In this document: positions 9,929 through 25,911 of the stretch, one piece after another
Layout of the letters: every line of letters starts with the position of its first letter
Position numbering within the stretch: position 1 is the stretch's first letter
Assembly: GCA_009602725.1 (NCBI GenBank)
Contig: WELB01000004.1
Coordinates: 1,216,358 to 1,245,108, forward strand
Length of the DNA: 28,751 nucleotides
From: Spirogloea muscicola
Lineage: Eukaryota > Streptophyta > Zygnematophyceae > Spirogloeales > Spirogloeaceae
Direction of reading: 5' to 3'
Program-made: the position numbers and the translations under genes
The notes under the pieces: generated by a model
What the model was told of the DNA's origin: nothing
What the model saw: only the letters and a program-made list of their open reading frames with translations
The model's database searches: none

Positions 9929-10672
9929 ATGTGCGCCGCCGCCGCCGCCGCCGGGCGGCGACCCGTGGCCGCGGCGCTGGACCGCAAGCTCCGCGCGGCG
10001 CTGGCGCCCGCGCGGCTGGCCATCTCCGACGACTCCCACCTGCACGCCGGCCACAGCGGCAACCCCTCCGGCGCCCCGGACGCCGAGTCCCACTTCCGGT
10101 AAGCGAGCCGGGCTCGCTGCTATGCGCCTCCTCCTCGTGTGCTGCCTCGCTACTCCTTACCCACCTCACGAAGGTGCCGAGCACGGCCATCGTCAGCGAT
10201 ATGTCGGCTCGTCCCCTCGCTCGACCAGAAAGCTGGTCGAGCCTTAGCCGTGGGCACAAGGGCTTCTTGTCAATTGTCGTCCAGTATTCGGGCATCATTC
10301 AGCGATCTCTATGTGCTGGCTCGTGGTTACCGAGCGGGTCAGCTTAGCAGCAGGTGATATACGTCTGCCAATGTGCTTGCCTCTAAACTTGGCCACTCAG
10401 GCCCTCTATCACCCAACACACACTCCGTTTTCTTGACTGCTTTTGGCTTCGCTCTCTCTTCTAGCTGGTGGGCACTTTGAGGAGTTGCCGTGCTAATTCT
10501 GTGCTGCGGCTGCCTCGGGTCGCGTCACAGGATTGAGATCGTCTCGTCGGCTTTCGAAGGCAAGGCTCTCGTAGCTCGTCACCGCATGGTATACGGCGTC
10601 CTTGCAGACGAGCTCAGATTGAGCGTTCATGCCCTGTCACTAAAGCTCCACACGCCAAGCGAAGTTAGTTAA
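9929..10672 (+). CDS. BOLA1: BolA-family protein (BOLA1-like), two exons
   Basis: BolA proteins partner monothiol glutaredoxins in handling [2Fe-2S] clusters. Exon 1 is 9929-10098 (donor CG|GTAAGC); exon 2 is 10531-10672 (acceptor GCGTCACAG|G, stop TAA). The phases agree and give 103 aa, a normal BolA length. Diagnostic motifs are SDDSHLHAGHSG, then ESHFRIEIVSSAFEGKALV with the invariant His, and RHRMVYGVLADEL followed by VHALSLKLHTPSE at the C-terminus. The RHR-to-TP segment resembles BOLA1 more than BOLA2 or the SufE-fused plant type. The first 12 residues are Ala/Arg-rich and could be a short organelle signal. An in-frame start at 9671 would add 86 residues, but it lies in repeat sequence and I rejected it. 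The gene faces away from the channel gene, 2.9 kb off. Confidence 0.92.
10099..10530 (+). other. BolA intron containing a repeat copy
   Basis: A 432-nt GT-AG intron. It contains the second 127-bp repeat (10285-10411). No coding frame inside matches a known family. Confidence 0.8.
10285..10411 (+). repeat. 127-bp direct repeat, copy 2 (inside BolA intron)
   Basis: Gapless partner of 9620-9746 in the same orientation, about 80% identical. The repeat pair brackets BolA exon 1 exactly between them. Confidence 0.85.
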
Positions 10673-11439
10673 TAGTCTCTGCGGATCAGGATCCAAGCAG
10701 AGTGGGATAACGATGTCTTGCTCCAGTACTCACGTTAGCTCAAGCTAGGTTGATTGTTATTTGTGTACCTATGTGGACAGACCTGCTGGTGAAACTGGCT
10801 GATGCCAACTGGTATTTACAAAAGTCCTGACTACACAGGGCCAGCTATTCATTCTGCAGGATGCTGGATGTGTTATTCTTTCACGGTGACGGAAGCACAA
10901 GTGTAAATACTTCACTCAGAGGTGAAGCGCTTGATTCTGCCTGACATTCGCAGTGAATAACACAAGAGTGCACACACGCCGGCTGTGCAGACAGACATCC
11001 AATCCTTAGACTTGGATATTTACAGATTTATCCATGTCGCACATACACTACGAGACCTAAGCTGAAAGATACATCTAAAGTCAAGAGCCGTATATTCTAA
11101 GTCTTGCTTGTGAGTTTCGGACCCAATGTGTGGAAACGCCCAGAATATCAAGAAAAGCTGAAGCTGCGAACTACCATGCCCTCTGGTGCCACTTCGGTGA
11201 CGGCCCAATGCCCTGCACTACCGACCTCACAGTGTAGAGGTGGCGATCCAGCCATCCAAAGAGCAGCCCTTCTAACATTAGCTGTTGTCGAGGCCGTCAT
11301 ATAAATCACTGTACGTGTAGTTGTACTAAGCATTCTGCTCTCTTCTAAGTGTCACTGCTACTATCTCCACTTATCACCTGTTGCAAATGTGGGAAGCGAA
11401 AATAGTTACACATCACTATGATGGACATCTTCCAGTTAC
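10673..11439. other. Convergent region between BolA and the TPR gene
   Basis: This holds the BolA 3' UTR, with a TGTAA at 10902-10906 that is a plausible poly(A) signal 230 nt after the stop. It must also hold the undetermined 3' end of the minus-strand TPR gene. Minus-strand frames at 11333-11020 may include more exons of that gene, but I could not choose among them. Confidence 0.4.
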
Positions 11440-12719
11440 CAGCTTATACCAGAAGTCATCCTGCACCGGCTGCAAAACGCATCTAAGAACCACAAATGAT
11501 TGGCGCAACAAGAGGTACATCGGCGCTGAAAGCAAGCGTCAGTGTTGACAATACGGTCTTACTTCACCATTATAATAGGGTTGGCAATCTCTCACCTTTG
11601 CAAGCGTGAAGTAGGGCTTGGTACAGACTGCCTGACTTCTGGCAGAAGGGACCTGGAACTCCGTGGCAGTAGGCAAGTGCTCGGAAACAGCATAGGATCC
11701 TGACTCCAGAATGCAGGAACAGTCATGAAGACTCAATGTCAGCAGCTAATATAGCATCTATTACTATCTAACCCGTGACCTACACAGGTCTCAGCACCTT
11801 TCATTGTGCGCTTACGGAGTAGCTCGCAGCTGCCTCTTACTTGCAACGAAGCAATGTGCAGCCACCCCCACCCCCAACTGAAGGTTGACTCCTTGCAAAG
11901 CAACCGTGCAAACTTCTGAGCCTAGCAATGTGCTTTGCAACACTGTCCAAGCCACTGCAGGCTCAGATTGCCTTGTCATGCCGGCAGAGGCTTCACCTGT
12001 CTCGTCCACCTCTGCCGCAACTGCGCCGTGGCTAAGGAAGGACCTATTTCGGGACTCCTTATCCATGCGCTCCGCCTCTATGAGCCCTTTCCTGTGTATC
12101 TGGTTGTCCTGCTGCAGCTTCAAGCCCTTGCGATAAGCTGCTGCACTTTCACCGTACCTGTAAGGAACATCATAAGTCACGACACGCATGATTATCGGTT
12201 GTACGCGGATAGCTCCTTGCTGCAATGCCGTAGAGCTGGTGAGCACGTCAGGCAAAGTGTCCAATGCTTGGCAATGACAGGACTCCATCAGACTTGGCAA
12301 GCTACCAGCTGCTAGGATCAGCATCTCGCTCGGCCACAAGCATTGGCTGGACTTAGCTGACTTCGACACAGAGAGGGGAGACGACCACAAGGTGAGTTCT
12401 CATCAAGAGGCCCACGAAGCCGAAGTGCTGGCCAAGGCGTGGGAAACTCGCACCTTTCGAGCGCAAAGAGCGCGGTGGCCAGGCGGCCGAAGCCCTTGAC
12501 GTACGAGGGCGCGATCTGGATGCAGCGCTGGGCGTCGGCGACGGCGTCCTTGTACTGCGCGAGCTGGAAGTGCGCGGCGGAGCGGTTGCTGTACAGGATG
12601 TGGCTGTTGGGCACGAGCTCCAGGGCGCGGGAGTAGTGCTCCAGCGCCTTGCGCCGGTCGCCGCGCGCGAGCGCGATGTTGCCCCGCTCCTTGAGCGCCT
12701 GCGCCCGCTCCACGTTCAT
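11440..12719 (-). CDS. TPR (carboxylate-clamp) protein with Cys-rich continuation; possible TPR-SET-MYND (SMYD4-like); 3' end unresolved
   Basis: Exons supported on the minus strand: 12719-12454 (starts ATG, donor AAAG|GTGCGAG), 12157-11841 (acceptor CTTACAG, donor CAA|GTAAGAG), 11699-11596 (donor AAAG|GTGAGA) and tentatively 11525-11440. Phases agree throughout. The first about 125 residues form three TPR repeats: ALKERGNIALARGDRRKAL, ILYSNRSAAHFQLAQYKDA and YVKGFGRLATALFALERYG. The five clamp positions (K/N, N, K/R) that bind the EEVD tails of Hsp70/Hsp90 are present. After a low-complexity linker comes AVCTKPYFTLAK joined to RRCTSCC and FCSRC, which recalls the start of a SET domain with a MYND finger as in SMYD4. 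I did not find the rest of a SET domain, so this last part is tentative. Expression would start from the GC-repeat promoter upstream. Confidence 0.68.
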
Positions 12720-12810
12720 GGGGCGCCCCGCCAGCGGCCGCCGCGCATGTCTCGGCCGGGGCCCCTCGCCGCCGCCGAGCACTACCAGCGCGGCGCGCGG
12801 CGGCTGGTCG

Positions 12811-12811
12811 N
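12811..12811. other. Ambiguous base (N)
   Basis: A single N stands just before a GGC-repeat tract upstream of the TPR gene. It probably marks a sequencing or assembly uncertainty caused by the repeat, so repeat length here may be wrong. Confidence 0.9.
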
Positions 12812-12822
12812 TGCTGGCAGGA

Positions 12823-12878
12823 GCGGCGATGGCGGCGGCGGCGGCGGCGGCGGCGGAGGCGGCGGCGGCGGCGGCGGA
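12823..12878. repeat. (GGC)n trinucleotide tract
   Basis: A nearly pure GGC repeat of about 56 bp, with one GAT and one GGA interruption. It lies about 100 bp upstream of the TPR start codon, probably 5' UTR or promoter. Confidence 0.9.
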
Positions 12879-13891
12879 AGATGGCCCGAATGCGACGCTG
12901 CGGCGGCGGTGTGCACGGAGAAGTAACTCTGCGGGAGAAGGGGAAATCTTGAACGCGCCTGCACATTAATTGAACAACTTTGATTATGAAGCAGAGACGC
13001 TTCCGGTAGAGGAAAATGCGTGTATATTAAGAGATGGGGAGGCCATGTGTGGCCAAGTACAAAGGCAAGCACATAGAGTAGAGGGGGGGATGGGCTGTCG
13101 TTGGCCAGCCCGGGAATAGAGTATGAACGGGAAGAAATGTAGACTCTTCCGCGGGGTGCTCAATATCACCTCAATATCGGAAATGGGGGGAGAGGGGAGG
13201 AGCGGAGCCGGCCCGGCCTAAGGGAGGGGGGCGGACAGGCGTCCGATCGGCCGGCGGGGAGGGAGGGAGCGCCCGACCAGGGCCCTCCACACGCGGCGTG
13301 GGGCTACTTCGTCAAGCCGCAGCGCGTCGGCAGACCGTTGTTCAAGGTCTGAGGGGGGCCGGAAAGCGCAAAAAGCACGGAGATACACTCCTTGACTGCT
13401 GCGAGTGTGTGCTCATCAATTCTCCAAGCTTCCAAAGGAAGCAAGCCGTTGTTTGAACGCACCCGAAGCCGGGCCCACTGGAACTCGTTCCACCATTCGT
13501 GGGCTGCTGTCCTTGCCTCTGACTCGCCCCCTTCGTGGAAGCTCTCTCTTCTGGCATTAGCCCCTGCACATTTCCCTCTGTTCTTCCTTGCATTGGCTTG
13601 CTTTGGCCTTGTGATTTCATGCGCCCCGGGCTCGCTCTTACTGTAGTGACATAAATTTGTCCTCAGAATTTGCCTCCCGAGCGGCGGGGCCCGCCTTCGG
13701 ACTCCGGGGGCGGTAACGCTGCCAGCCCGCCCCCGCATCCGCCGCAATGGGCCCTCGGCGGCTCTACTCGGTGGAGGCGTTGCGCTCCCCATGGCAGCGG
13801 CCACCCCTGCCGCACGAGCGCCCACCCACAGGGCGAACCCTGCTACAACCGGATTGTCTGCTTCAGCGGTGAGGCTTTGACTAGTGGCCTG
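12879..13891. other. Intergenic region between UBE3D-type and TPR genes
   Basis: This contains the TPR gene promoter and sequence beyond the stop of the upstream minus-strand gene. G-rich runs at about 13184-13275 (several runs of 4-6 G) could form G-quadruplex on the plus strand. A repeat copy lies at 13559-13627. A short plus-strand frame ending at 13350 reads like a C-terminus (YFVKPQRVGRPLFKV then stop), but no upstream partner was found. The long minus-strand frame over 13304-13825 looks like composition only. Confidence 0.45.
13559..13627 (+). repeat. Dispersed repeat, copy 2 (related to 9521-9594)
   Basis: This matches 9521-9594 in order and spacing, including the 16-nt core at 13594-13609. 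The two copies lie about 4 kb apart, both outside genes. Confidence 0.55.
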
Positions 13892-16215
13892 TCATTTCGA
13901 TGACTCTCGTCCCGTCCCATACTCAAGGAAGGAGATAGTGAAATCCCCAATGCGACGGCACGACAACGGCAACTCCTCACTGTGGACTTTGAGGCACTCC
14001 GAGATCTTAATATAGTCTTCAGCCATTATGGTGATGTCTTCAGCCTGGCATTTGGCCGCCCAGTCCTCAACGGACCTGCAACAACACAAAGTCTCCACAT
14101 GGAATCTCTGGCCTGGCTTAAGAGGTATAAAATGCATGTGTGTGAAACAAACCTGAAGCATAGTACGAGCATCATTGGAGGTCAAGGCAGTCAGTTCATC
14201 CGCAGACAGTATTGCAGATGAGGTCTATAATTCACAAGCTCTTTGCGCATACTTTTCGGTCCAACTCACCTCATCTCTGAGGCTGTCATCGTGCTGCAAT
14301 CCTTGAACATGACCTTTGCAGCGGCTCGCAAAGCGTTTGATGAGTCAGTCCCTGAAGATGGTGTCGTTGTACAAGCAATGTCAAGCAAAAGGTCACACTG
14401 CAGCCTCCTTTGAACAGTAAGGTGCACGCCTACCAAGCGCCTATTGAATCAAGTACCTCGTCTGTTGCCCATGGCTATCATGGCTTCACATAATTTACAA
14501 CTTTGCAGGCAAGTTCGAGGTGCAATGTAGATGTGCTGGAGCTGCAATAAATTGTCTCTCGAGAGCTGGAGTTGCAACCGACAATTATCTCTTACTTGAT
14601 CGTGCTTCTGGGCATTGTTGTTCTCCTGAGTATTGGAGAAGCTGACCCCAACATTTCCTGGTCTCTTTGCTGATGAGAACAACTTGGAGAAGTGCTGTCC
14701 CTGTCTGAAGTCCCCTTATCACAAAGTGGTTACCCAGATCATCATCTGCGGCAGCCACCAACTCTGAAGCTAGCACAGTCTCCATAGTGCAGGACCTGCA
14801 GCCATATACGTGGACTTAGCATCAGACAAGAGCTTCATTGAAGATAGGAATTGAAGATAGGAATTTGACTCGTGCGTTTGATTCTCAGTAGGTGCTGGTG
14901 AAGGAAACAGCAAAGCCACCACACATAGCCCACCACAGATGTCAAGGAGCAGGCTCACTTGAGAGGGTCTTGGGAGCTAGAGAATCCCTCCTCCACCTGA
15001 CTCAAAAGGCGATGATGAACAAGGTGGACGCCTTCTCTGAGCTCTGCCATTGGCTGCCAGAAGCCTATGGGTGTCGAGCAATCGCACAAGATGACTTGCA
15101 ATGTCCGACTTTCTGGAGGGAATACCTCTTGCCTTTCCATTGCCTTTGCCAGCAACTCTACGCGTTGCTCATCTGCGAAGCAAGGTATGCTCGTACAGCA
15201 ATGGCTTGCTAGCCCGTGGCTTTGCTCCTCAGCAGCGCTGCTTATCTGTTGCTCATGAGTCCTGCCAGACCATTTCTGATCCTGGCCTAAAGAAGCTTGC
15301 ACACAAACATCTGATAGACCACGACCTTGCAATTTGTCTGCTTCTCCTTTGTACTCGTCAGGGGTTTGTGTAGCACCATGACCAAGTTGTCCCCTGTGGA
15401 GCTTGCTGCTCAGGTCATTGACGTGGATAAGGCAGGAAGTCCTTCCAATCAAGCACGTGCCCTGGCTAGGAACAAAGCGTGCACGGGCATGCTGGACCTG
15501 AGCGTGAGCCCGAGCCCCTCTTCCACAGCAGCCGCCACAGTACCAATTGTCGGCTAGCTCCATCCACTCTGCAGATGGCAACTCCACGCATTTTCTGCAC
15601 TACACATCCAGCTTTCAAGCCCTGTTATTGTTGTCGCTTGAAGAGAAGTGTTGCCATTCCAGCACTTCACCTGCTGAACCTGCACGATATGACAGATTGA
15701 GAGAAATTTTGATTCTTGTTTGGTCGATCGCGGCATCTCTTGATGAGCGAAGTACCTGATGGGAGCCTCAAGAATGGGTTGCTTGCACTGCTTGCAGAAG
15801 AAGGAGACACGGTCCTGCGCTAGTAAACCCCGAGCAACTGCAGCCAGAACCAGCACGACATGCTTCATCACCAAATCAGACAGCAGATGCTGCCTGCATA
15901 GCAACTGAGACGTATTGACATGGTCAGATGCCATCCCCAATGATAGCGTCGGGAAGTAGTGCATGCTTGCTGTACACAAATCTGGCCTTCAAGGAAATGC
16001 GCAAGCTTGACATCAGACAAGGAAGGTGAAGGCCTTCACCGGCCTCAGCTGGCGGAATGCTGGTAGTACGCTGGCGGTCACCCCGAGCTTGGAACTGCAG
16101 CTTGACCGCCAGATGGTCCTCTTTCAGCACGGAGAAGAAGAGCAGGTCGTCCTCGATCTCGAGGCCGTCAGGCAGCTGGATGAGGAGCTTGCAGGCGCGC
16201 TCCTCGCAGCTGCCA
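13892..16215 (-). CDS. UBE3D: UBE3D/HECT_2-family E3 ubiquitin ligase-like protein; start and one internal exon unresolved
   Basis: Family members bind an E2 enzyme and promote ubiquitylation. Exons in matching phase: about 16215-15978, 15814-15756, 15594-14997, (one missing link), 14795-14647, 14351-14270 and 14075-13892 (stop). Diagnostic features in order are an E-rich strand region (KLLIQLPDGLEIEDDLLFF), FFCKQCKQPILEAPIR, then LPSAEWMELADNWYCGGCCG and GTCLIGRTSCLIHVNDL, a GVHLVHHRLLSQ strand, then TMETVLASELVAAADDDLGN with GLQTGTALLQVVLIS, KVMFKDCST, SVEDWAAKC, and a C-terminus GDFTISFLEY near the stop. Plant homologues have this exact order. The N-terminal exon(s) lie upstream in GC-rich sequence bounded by an in-frame stop at 16238-16236. 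Between 14997 and 14795 the phase (0 to 2) requires a short exon I could not place; the best candidate runs into a stop at a 13-bp duplication. Confidence 0.8.
14838..14863. repeat. 13-bp exact tandem duplication
   Basis: Two identical 13-bp copies (14838-14850, 14851-14863) lie where the missing short exon of the UBE3D-type gene is expected. The unit is not a multiple of 3. Confidence 0.9.
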
Positions 16216-16583
16216 CTGCACCCGTCGGCGTCGGCTCAGCCGCGTGCTGCGGCCACGAGGCTTGCCAGTCTGGGCCTGATGGTGCGGCGGGCCCCGAACG
16301 AGTCAGCCCAGGCAAGCCGCGCGTCCACCTGATCGTCCACTCGCACTCGACACAGTCGCGGCCGCCACGGCGGGCGCGCCGGGCGCGGCCGTCCCAGCCG
16401 TCGAAGTAGCGGCCGCAGTCGCCGTCGCCGCCGCCGCCGCTGCCGCCAGTCGCGGGAGATCTGAGTTGTAGCAGAGATAATTACTTCATGATTTGGTCGG
16501 TCCTTGAAGTAGATGGCAAGCTGGTGAGCCCGGACCGCACGAAGGCACTCGACGAGCGGCTGCAACCGCGCCGGGACTTTATG

Positions 16584-16584
16584 N
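16584..16584. other. Ambiguous base (N)
   Basis: A single N directly follows an upstream in-frame ATG (16581) and precedes a GCC repeat. It leaves open whether SEC23 starts at 16581 (with an Ala tract) or at 16626. Confidence 0.9.
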
Positions 16585-16585
16585 C

Positions 16586-16592
16586 GCCGCCG

Positions 16593-16625
<33 letters not shown>
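16586..16625. repeat. (GCC)n trinucleotide tract at SEC23 5' end
   Basis: About 40 bp of GCC units immediately before the SEC23 ATG. If translation begins at 16581 the tract would encode a run of alanines. Otherwise it is 5' UTR. Confidence 0.9.
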
Positions 16626-22373
<5,748 letters not shown>

Positions 22374-22838
22374 CTCCCGCCTCTAACTTGTCCTAAGGGT
22401 GCTGTGCTTGTCAGACGCAGACAGTAGGGCATTACCTTCATTCTATATGGTCATTTCCAGCGGTTGGGTTTGCATCAGCCATGCCAGCCTGAGATTTCTT
22501 TCTTCAATGTATACCCGGTACGACGTTGTCGAGTACATTCTTGCGTTTCTCCCACTTAGTGGTGTGTAAGTTAATCATGTGGAACAAAGTGTCCGAGCTG
22601 TTCACAGAGACGGTAATGGCACATACGAGCGACTTCGTGTGGAGACCTCATCCCCATGTCTGCTAGCATCTGGAAGAGCACCCCACAGCCTCCTAACTTG
22701 ACACGAGTAGCCACTCGTATCCATAAGTTGTGCACCTCGCAGCCCTACCCACGTTGCGTATTCATGAGCCATACAGGAAATCGATCACACACACACACAG
22801 ACACACACACACACACGAATGTCCAAATGGTCCAAAAG
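22374..22838. other. Convergent spacer between SEC23 and the glycosyltransferase gene
   Basis: 3'-to-3' spacer. TGTAA at 22565-22569, 192 nt past the SEC23 stop, is a plausible poly(A) signal of the kind used in green algae. A CA microsatellite lies near the glycosyltransferase 3' end. No coding frame is credible. Confidence 0.5.
22786..22816. repeat. (CA)n microsatellite
   Basis: About 31 bp of CA dinucleotides with one AG interruption. It lies 23 bp beyond the glycosyltransferase stop codon, so it is probably in that gene's 3' UTR. Confidence 0.95.
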
Positions 22839-25678
22839 TCAAGAAGGAGCAGGGCCGCCCAGAGTGGTGACAAGGATCTCTGTCAGCATGAGGGCGTTGG
22901 CCTCCTCGCTCCACTGGATGCTCTTTGCGCTGGCCTTCTGCCCCACTGCAGCGAGGTCTCGTCGGTCCTTCAGAGCTGCAGCAATCTGGAGTTGCAAAAT
23001 TTCATGGCAAATGCAAATCAGCATGACTTGCCACTGAGAAGGAGATGAGCCAGCATGACTGTAAAAGAGGGCCAGCAGCCACGCATCAGGCAGATGCAGG
23101 CTGCGGAACTCAAGCAGGCCCCTCTTGGTGAAACCAAGGATGATGACCTTATCAGCAGCTTTAGTGGCGTCGCTACTTAAGTCCACCCCGACGGCCAGGC
23201 CCTGTGCTGGATGGAGGAGCTCGGTGGCTCCAACTGCGCCTGCAGGGCCCTGGTGGACGATGCTGGGTGCACCAAAAGCAGCCGCCTCCACGACCGTCAT
23301 GCCGTACGCATCGTATACACACGGGTGAATGTTCAGCAGCGTCTGCAGATGTACACGAGAGAAGAAGCAAGGTCTTTTGTCAACCAAGGGCCTACAGCAG
23401 AAACTCGACTTGAAGCATATCATGTGGCACATGTGCAGCTACATGAGTCCAAGTTCTACTTAATCAAGTCTGAGAAGTCAATAGGGTTGTGGGAATTCTT
23501 GCACCACATACATGCAACTGAGTACGCTACCGTATGCATGGCATGCAGTGGAAGCCACAAGGACCTGCGAGTACACTGTGGCCATCTCCTGTGGGCCCAT
23601 GAAGCCATGGATGAGCACAGCATCCGGCGAGGCAGCAACCACTCGCTCCTTCACGCGCTCGGCATACTCGGTACTGGTTCCGGCGCCAAGGCAGAGCAGC
23701 GGCGTGATCTTCTCCGACTGCAGGAATGGCGCAAGCTCCTCCACCAGGCTGGCAAAGAGCTCGGCGTTCTTCTCCGGGGATAACCGCACACAGCACGATA
23801 AGTAGCTCCTGGCTGTTGTTTCAGAGTTGTCTCCTTCCTTGGCGCTCTTATGCTCGGCCTCCATCCTGGCCGTAGCCAGCACTCGAATGTCCTCCCTCAG
23901 CGGGGGCAGGAGGGCGTGCACCCTCACATCCGGCCTACTAGCCGCTCCCAGCTCTGCAAAGAACTTCACAAGAGAGCTGCATCAGTCGATGTCCTGTTGC
24001 AAACATGTAGCCTGGTTATTGTCAAGCTGGCGGGGCGAGGCGTGCGAGCTACTTGCCCTTCTTGAGGTAGCTTGCGTCCAGAGAGCTGAGTCCGACGACG
24101 GCCGACGCTATCGCCACAGCGTCTGACTCTTTGGCCCTGCCATGATAAACACCAGATTTGACTTCCTCTGTAGAACCGCAATACCCGTGTAGCCCAGTGA
24201 CGCTGTAGATGTTCAGCGAAGCAAGTGCCTGCAGCGCTTGAGAGCAGGCAGGTGGACCTGTAGAAAGCCCGCTCCTGCTCGCCCTCATTGCCCTGGTACT
24301 CCGAGAGGGTGTACACACGGTAGTTTAGGTAGGCCATGGGCGGTAGGGGCAGGAGTGCTGCCTCCCAGGCTTCACTGCGCCAGTAGTCAGGCATGTCAGC
24401 CTCCCCAGCACCGCAGTCCTGGAGACGGATGGCGTGAGTGACAAGACAGCAAAAGCATGCAAAGAGGGCTGCAGAGTGCGCGTCTGGCCAGAGATTGTGT
24501 GCAGGTGGCGAGCAACCTCTGGCAGCATAGAGAGAAGACGGCAGTAATTATCGGAACAGGAGTGGCATTTAAGAGGCTGCATGGAGTGCCGCTACCTTTT
24601 CGCCAGCTGGTGGTATGCGTCCAGGGCCGACCAGTCGACGATGAGAACCCAGTCGGGCCGGAACCGCACGACCTCTGCTACCATCGTGGGAGAGACGCCC
24701 GCCGCAAATTCCTACAATGTGGTGATGACCACCAGCAAAAATGCACCGATTTGAGACATCAGCATGCAGCTGAATATGTTTTCACATGCCAATGGCCAGC
24801 TTGCTGTTGGCAGCAGCAGCGAGTAGTAGCAAGCTTGCACCAAGCCCTCAGTGCACCGCAAGCATTGCTCTTCATGACATGGAGGTCATGGAGGGTGTTT
24901 GCTGCGCCAGGCGCTCGCATGAAAGTGCTCCAGCTGACCTTCCAGCCGCACCGCCAGTCGAGGCGGCCCCACACGGGCACTGGGATCTCCACAAGCCCTG
25001 CCTCGAGGGTCCGCACGCCATGTACCTCCTCGGCAGGCGCTGCCTCGGCACCGCTAGCCTGTCTGCCCCATCCTGGGGGCGAAGCGAGAGAATCAGCACT
25101 ATAACCTGGCTCGCAGCGAGGGCCGACGCCCAAGGCCGTGTAAGCACAGCCAGACCGCGTCGCCGGGAAGCGTGGCCTGCCAGCCACTGCACCTGCCGGT
25201 GGCCTGCCGCTGAGCACCAGCACTGAGTGTCCGAGCTTCGATAAGGAACGCACCATTGACTGCACACAACATCCCAAGCCGGCCAGCGGCGACATCCCTC
25301 AGCAGCAGCCAGCGTGGAAACCGATCCGACCGCCACCGACGTTGCAGCAGCTAGACGTTGCAGCGGCATTGCAGGCAGATGCAAAGCGAACCAAGGTTGC
25401 TGCTGGCGGCGGCCGTCCACCATTGTGCTTCCCACACACTGTCGCGCTTTGCGCGTCGCTGCGATGCAAAATTCTGAAAGCCAGGCATCGATCGCAGGTA
25501 GAGAGGCAGGGCCAGCGGCGCTCGGCACCTGCGAGTAAACGCCGTTGCCGCTGAAGGTGCCGGCCTTGTACTCGAGCGTCAGGAAGGCGAGCCGGAGAGG
25601 CCGGAAAGCGGAGCGAGCGCCGCCGCCGGAGCCGGCGGCGGCGGCCGCGTCCGGCGGCTGCTCCAAGGACGGGCCCAT
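22839..25678 (-). CDS. GT-B glycosyltransferase (GT4-like, group 1), 8 exons
   Basis: Transfers a sugar from a nucleotide-sugar donor; the acceptor cannot be read from sequence. Exons: 25678-25529, 25259-24939, 24711-24596, 24374-24258, 24136-24053, 23976-23565, 23342-23148, 22985-22839. Phases agree and give 513 aa from ATG 25678. The N-terminal Rossmann part has FLTLEYKAGTFSGNGVYSQ and MVRSLSKLGHSVLVLSG. The middle has RPDWVLIVDWSALDAY and AYLNYRVYTLSEY. The C-terminal donor domain has RLSPEKN and HPCVYDAYGMTVVEAAAFG, corresponding to the GT4 E-x7-E motif with Asp in first place. The open frame continues upstream of the ATG with LLVLLALLAR preceded by hydrophobic residues, which looks like a type II membrane anchor; a start in an upstream exon is therefore possible and would suggest a Golgi enzyme. 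Confidence 0.87.
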
Positions 25679-25911
25679 GCGGGCGAGCAGCGCCAGGAGG
25701 ACGAGGAGCGCGGCGCCACAGACCGCCAGGCCCCTGCCGCAGCCGCCGCCGCCGCCGCAGCAGCGGTCGCTGCGCCACGATGTCTTGCCGGCTCCGGAAG
25801 CTCGCCTGCAGCTGGGCCAGGAGATGCGGCTGCGAGTCCGGGCCTCTCCCGCAGTGGCGGCGGCAGCAGATCCGCCTCACCGGCCGCGCGCCTGCGCCTC
25901 AGGCGCCGCCG
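25679..25911. promoter_or_regulatory. Bidirectional 5' region, glycosyltransferase / GhrA-type gene
   Basis: The two genes diverge within about 100-230 bp. The plus strand carries the candidate dehydrogenase start (ATG 25780); the minus strand carries the hydrophobic stretch upstream of the glycosyltransferase ATG. Both cannot be coding over their full length with confidence, so at least one 5' end is mis-modelled or the 5' exons truly overlap. Confidence 0.5.

Larger units (their letters stand above)
16216..16625. promoter_or_regulatory. Bidirectional GC-rich promoter region, UBE3D-type gene / SEC23
   Basis: Two genes diverge here. The SEC23 start ATG lies inside a CCATGG palindrome, so an ATG also reads out on the minus strand at 16627. 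The region includes (GCC)n tracts at about 16427-16443 and 16586-16625. The missing first exon of the minus gene is expected here or just beyond, so the 5' ends may overlap. Confidence 0.45.

Noticed and set aside
13304-13825. Minus-strand frame of 173 codons between the UBE3D-type and TPR genes
   Set aside because: It contains the mirrored repeat copy and shows no domain, no splice support and a composition like its surroundings.
22786-22816. CA repeat considered as a CRISPR-like or telomere-like array
   Set aside because: It is a simple dinucleotide microsatellite with no spacers, in a eukaryotic 3' flank.
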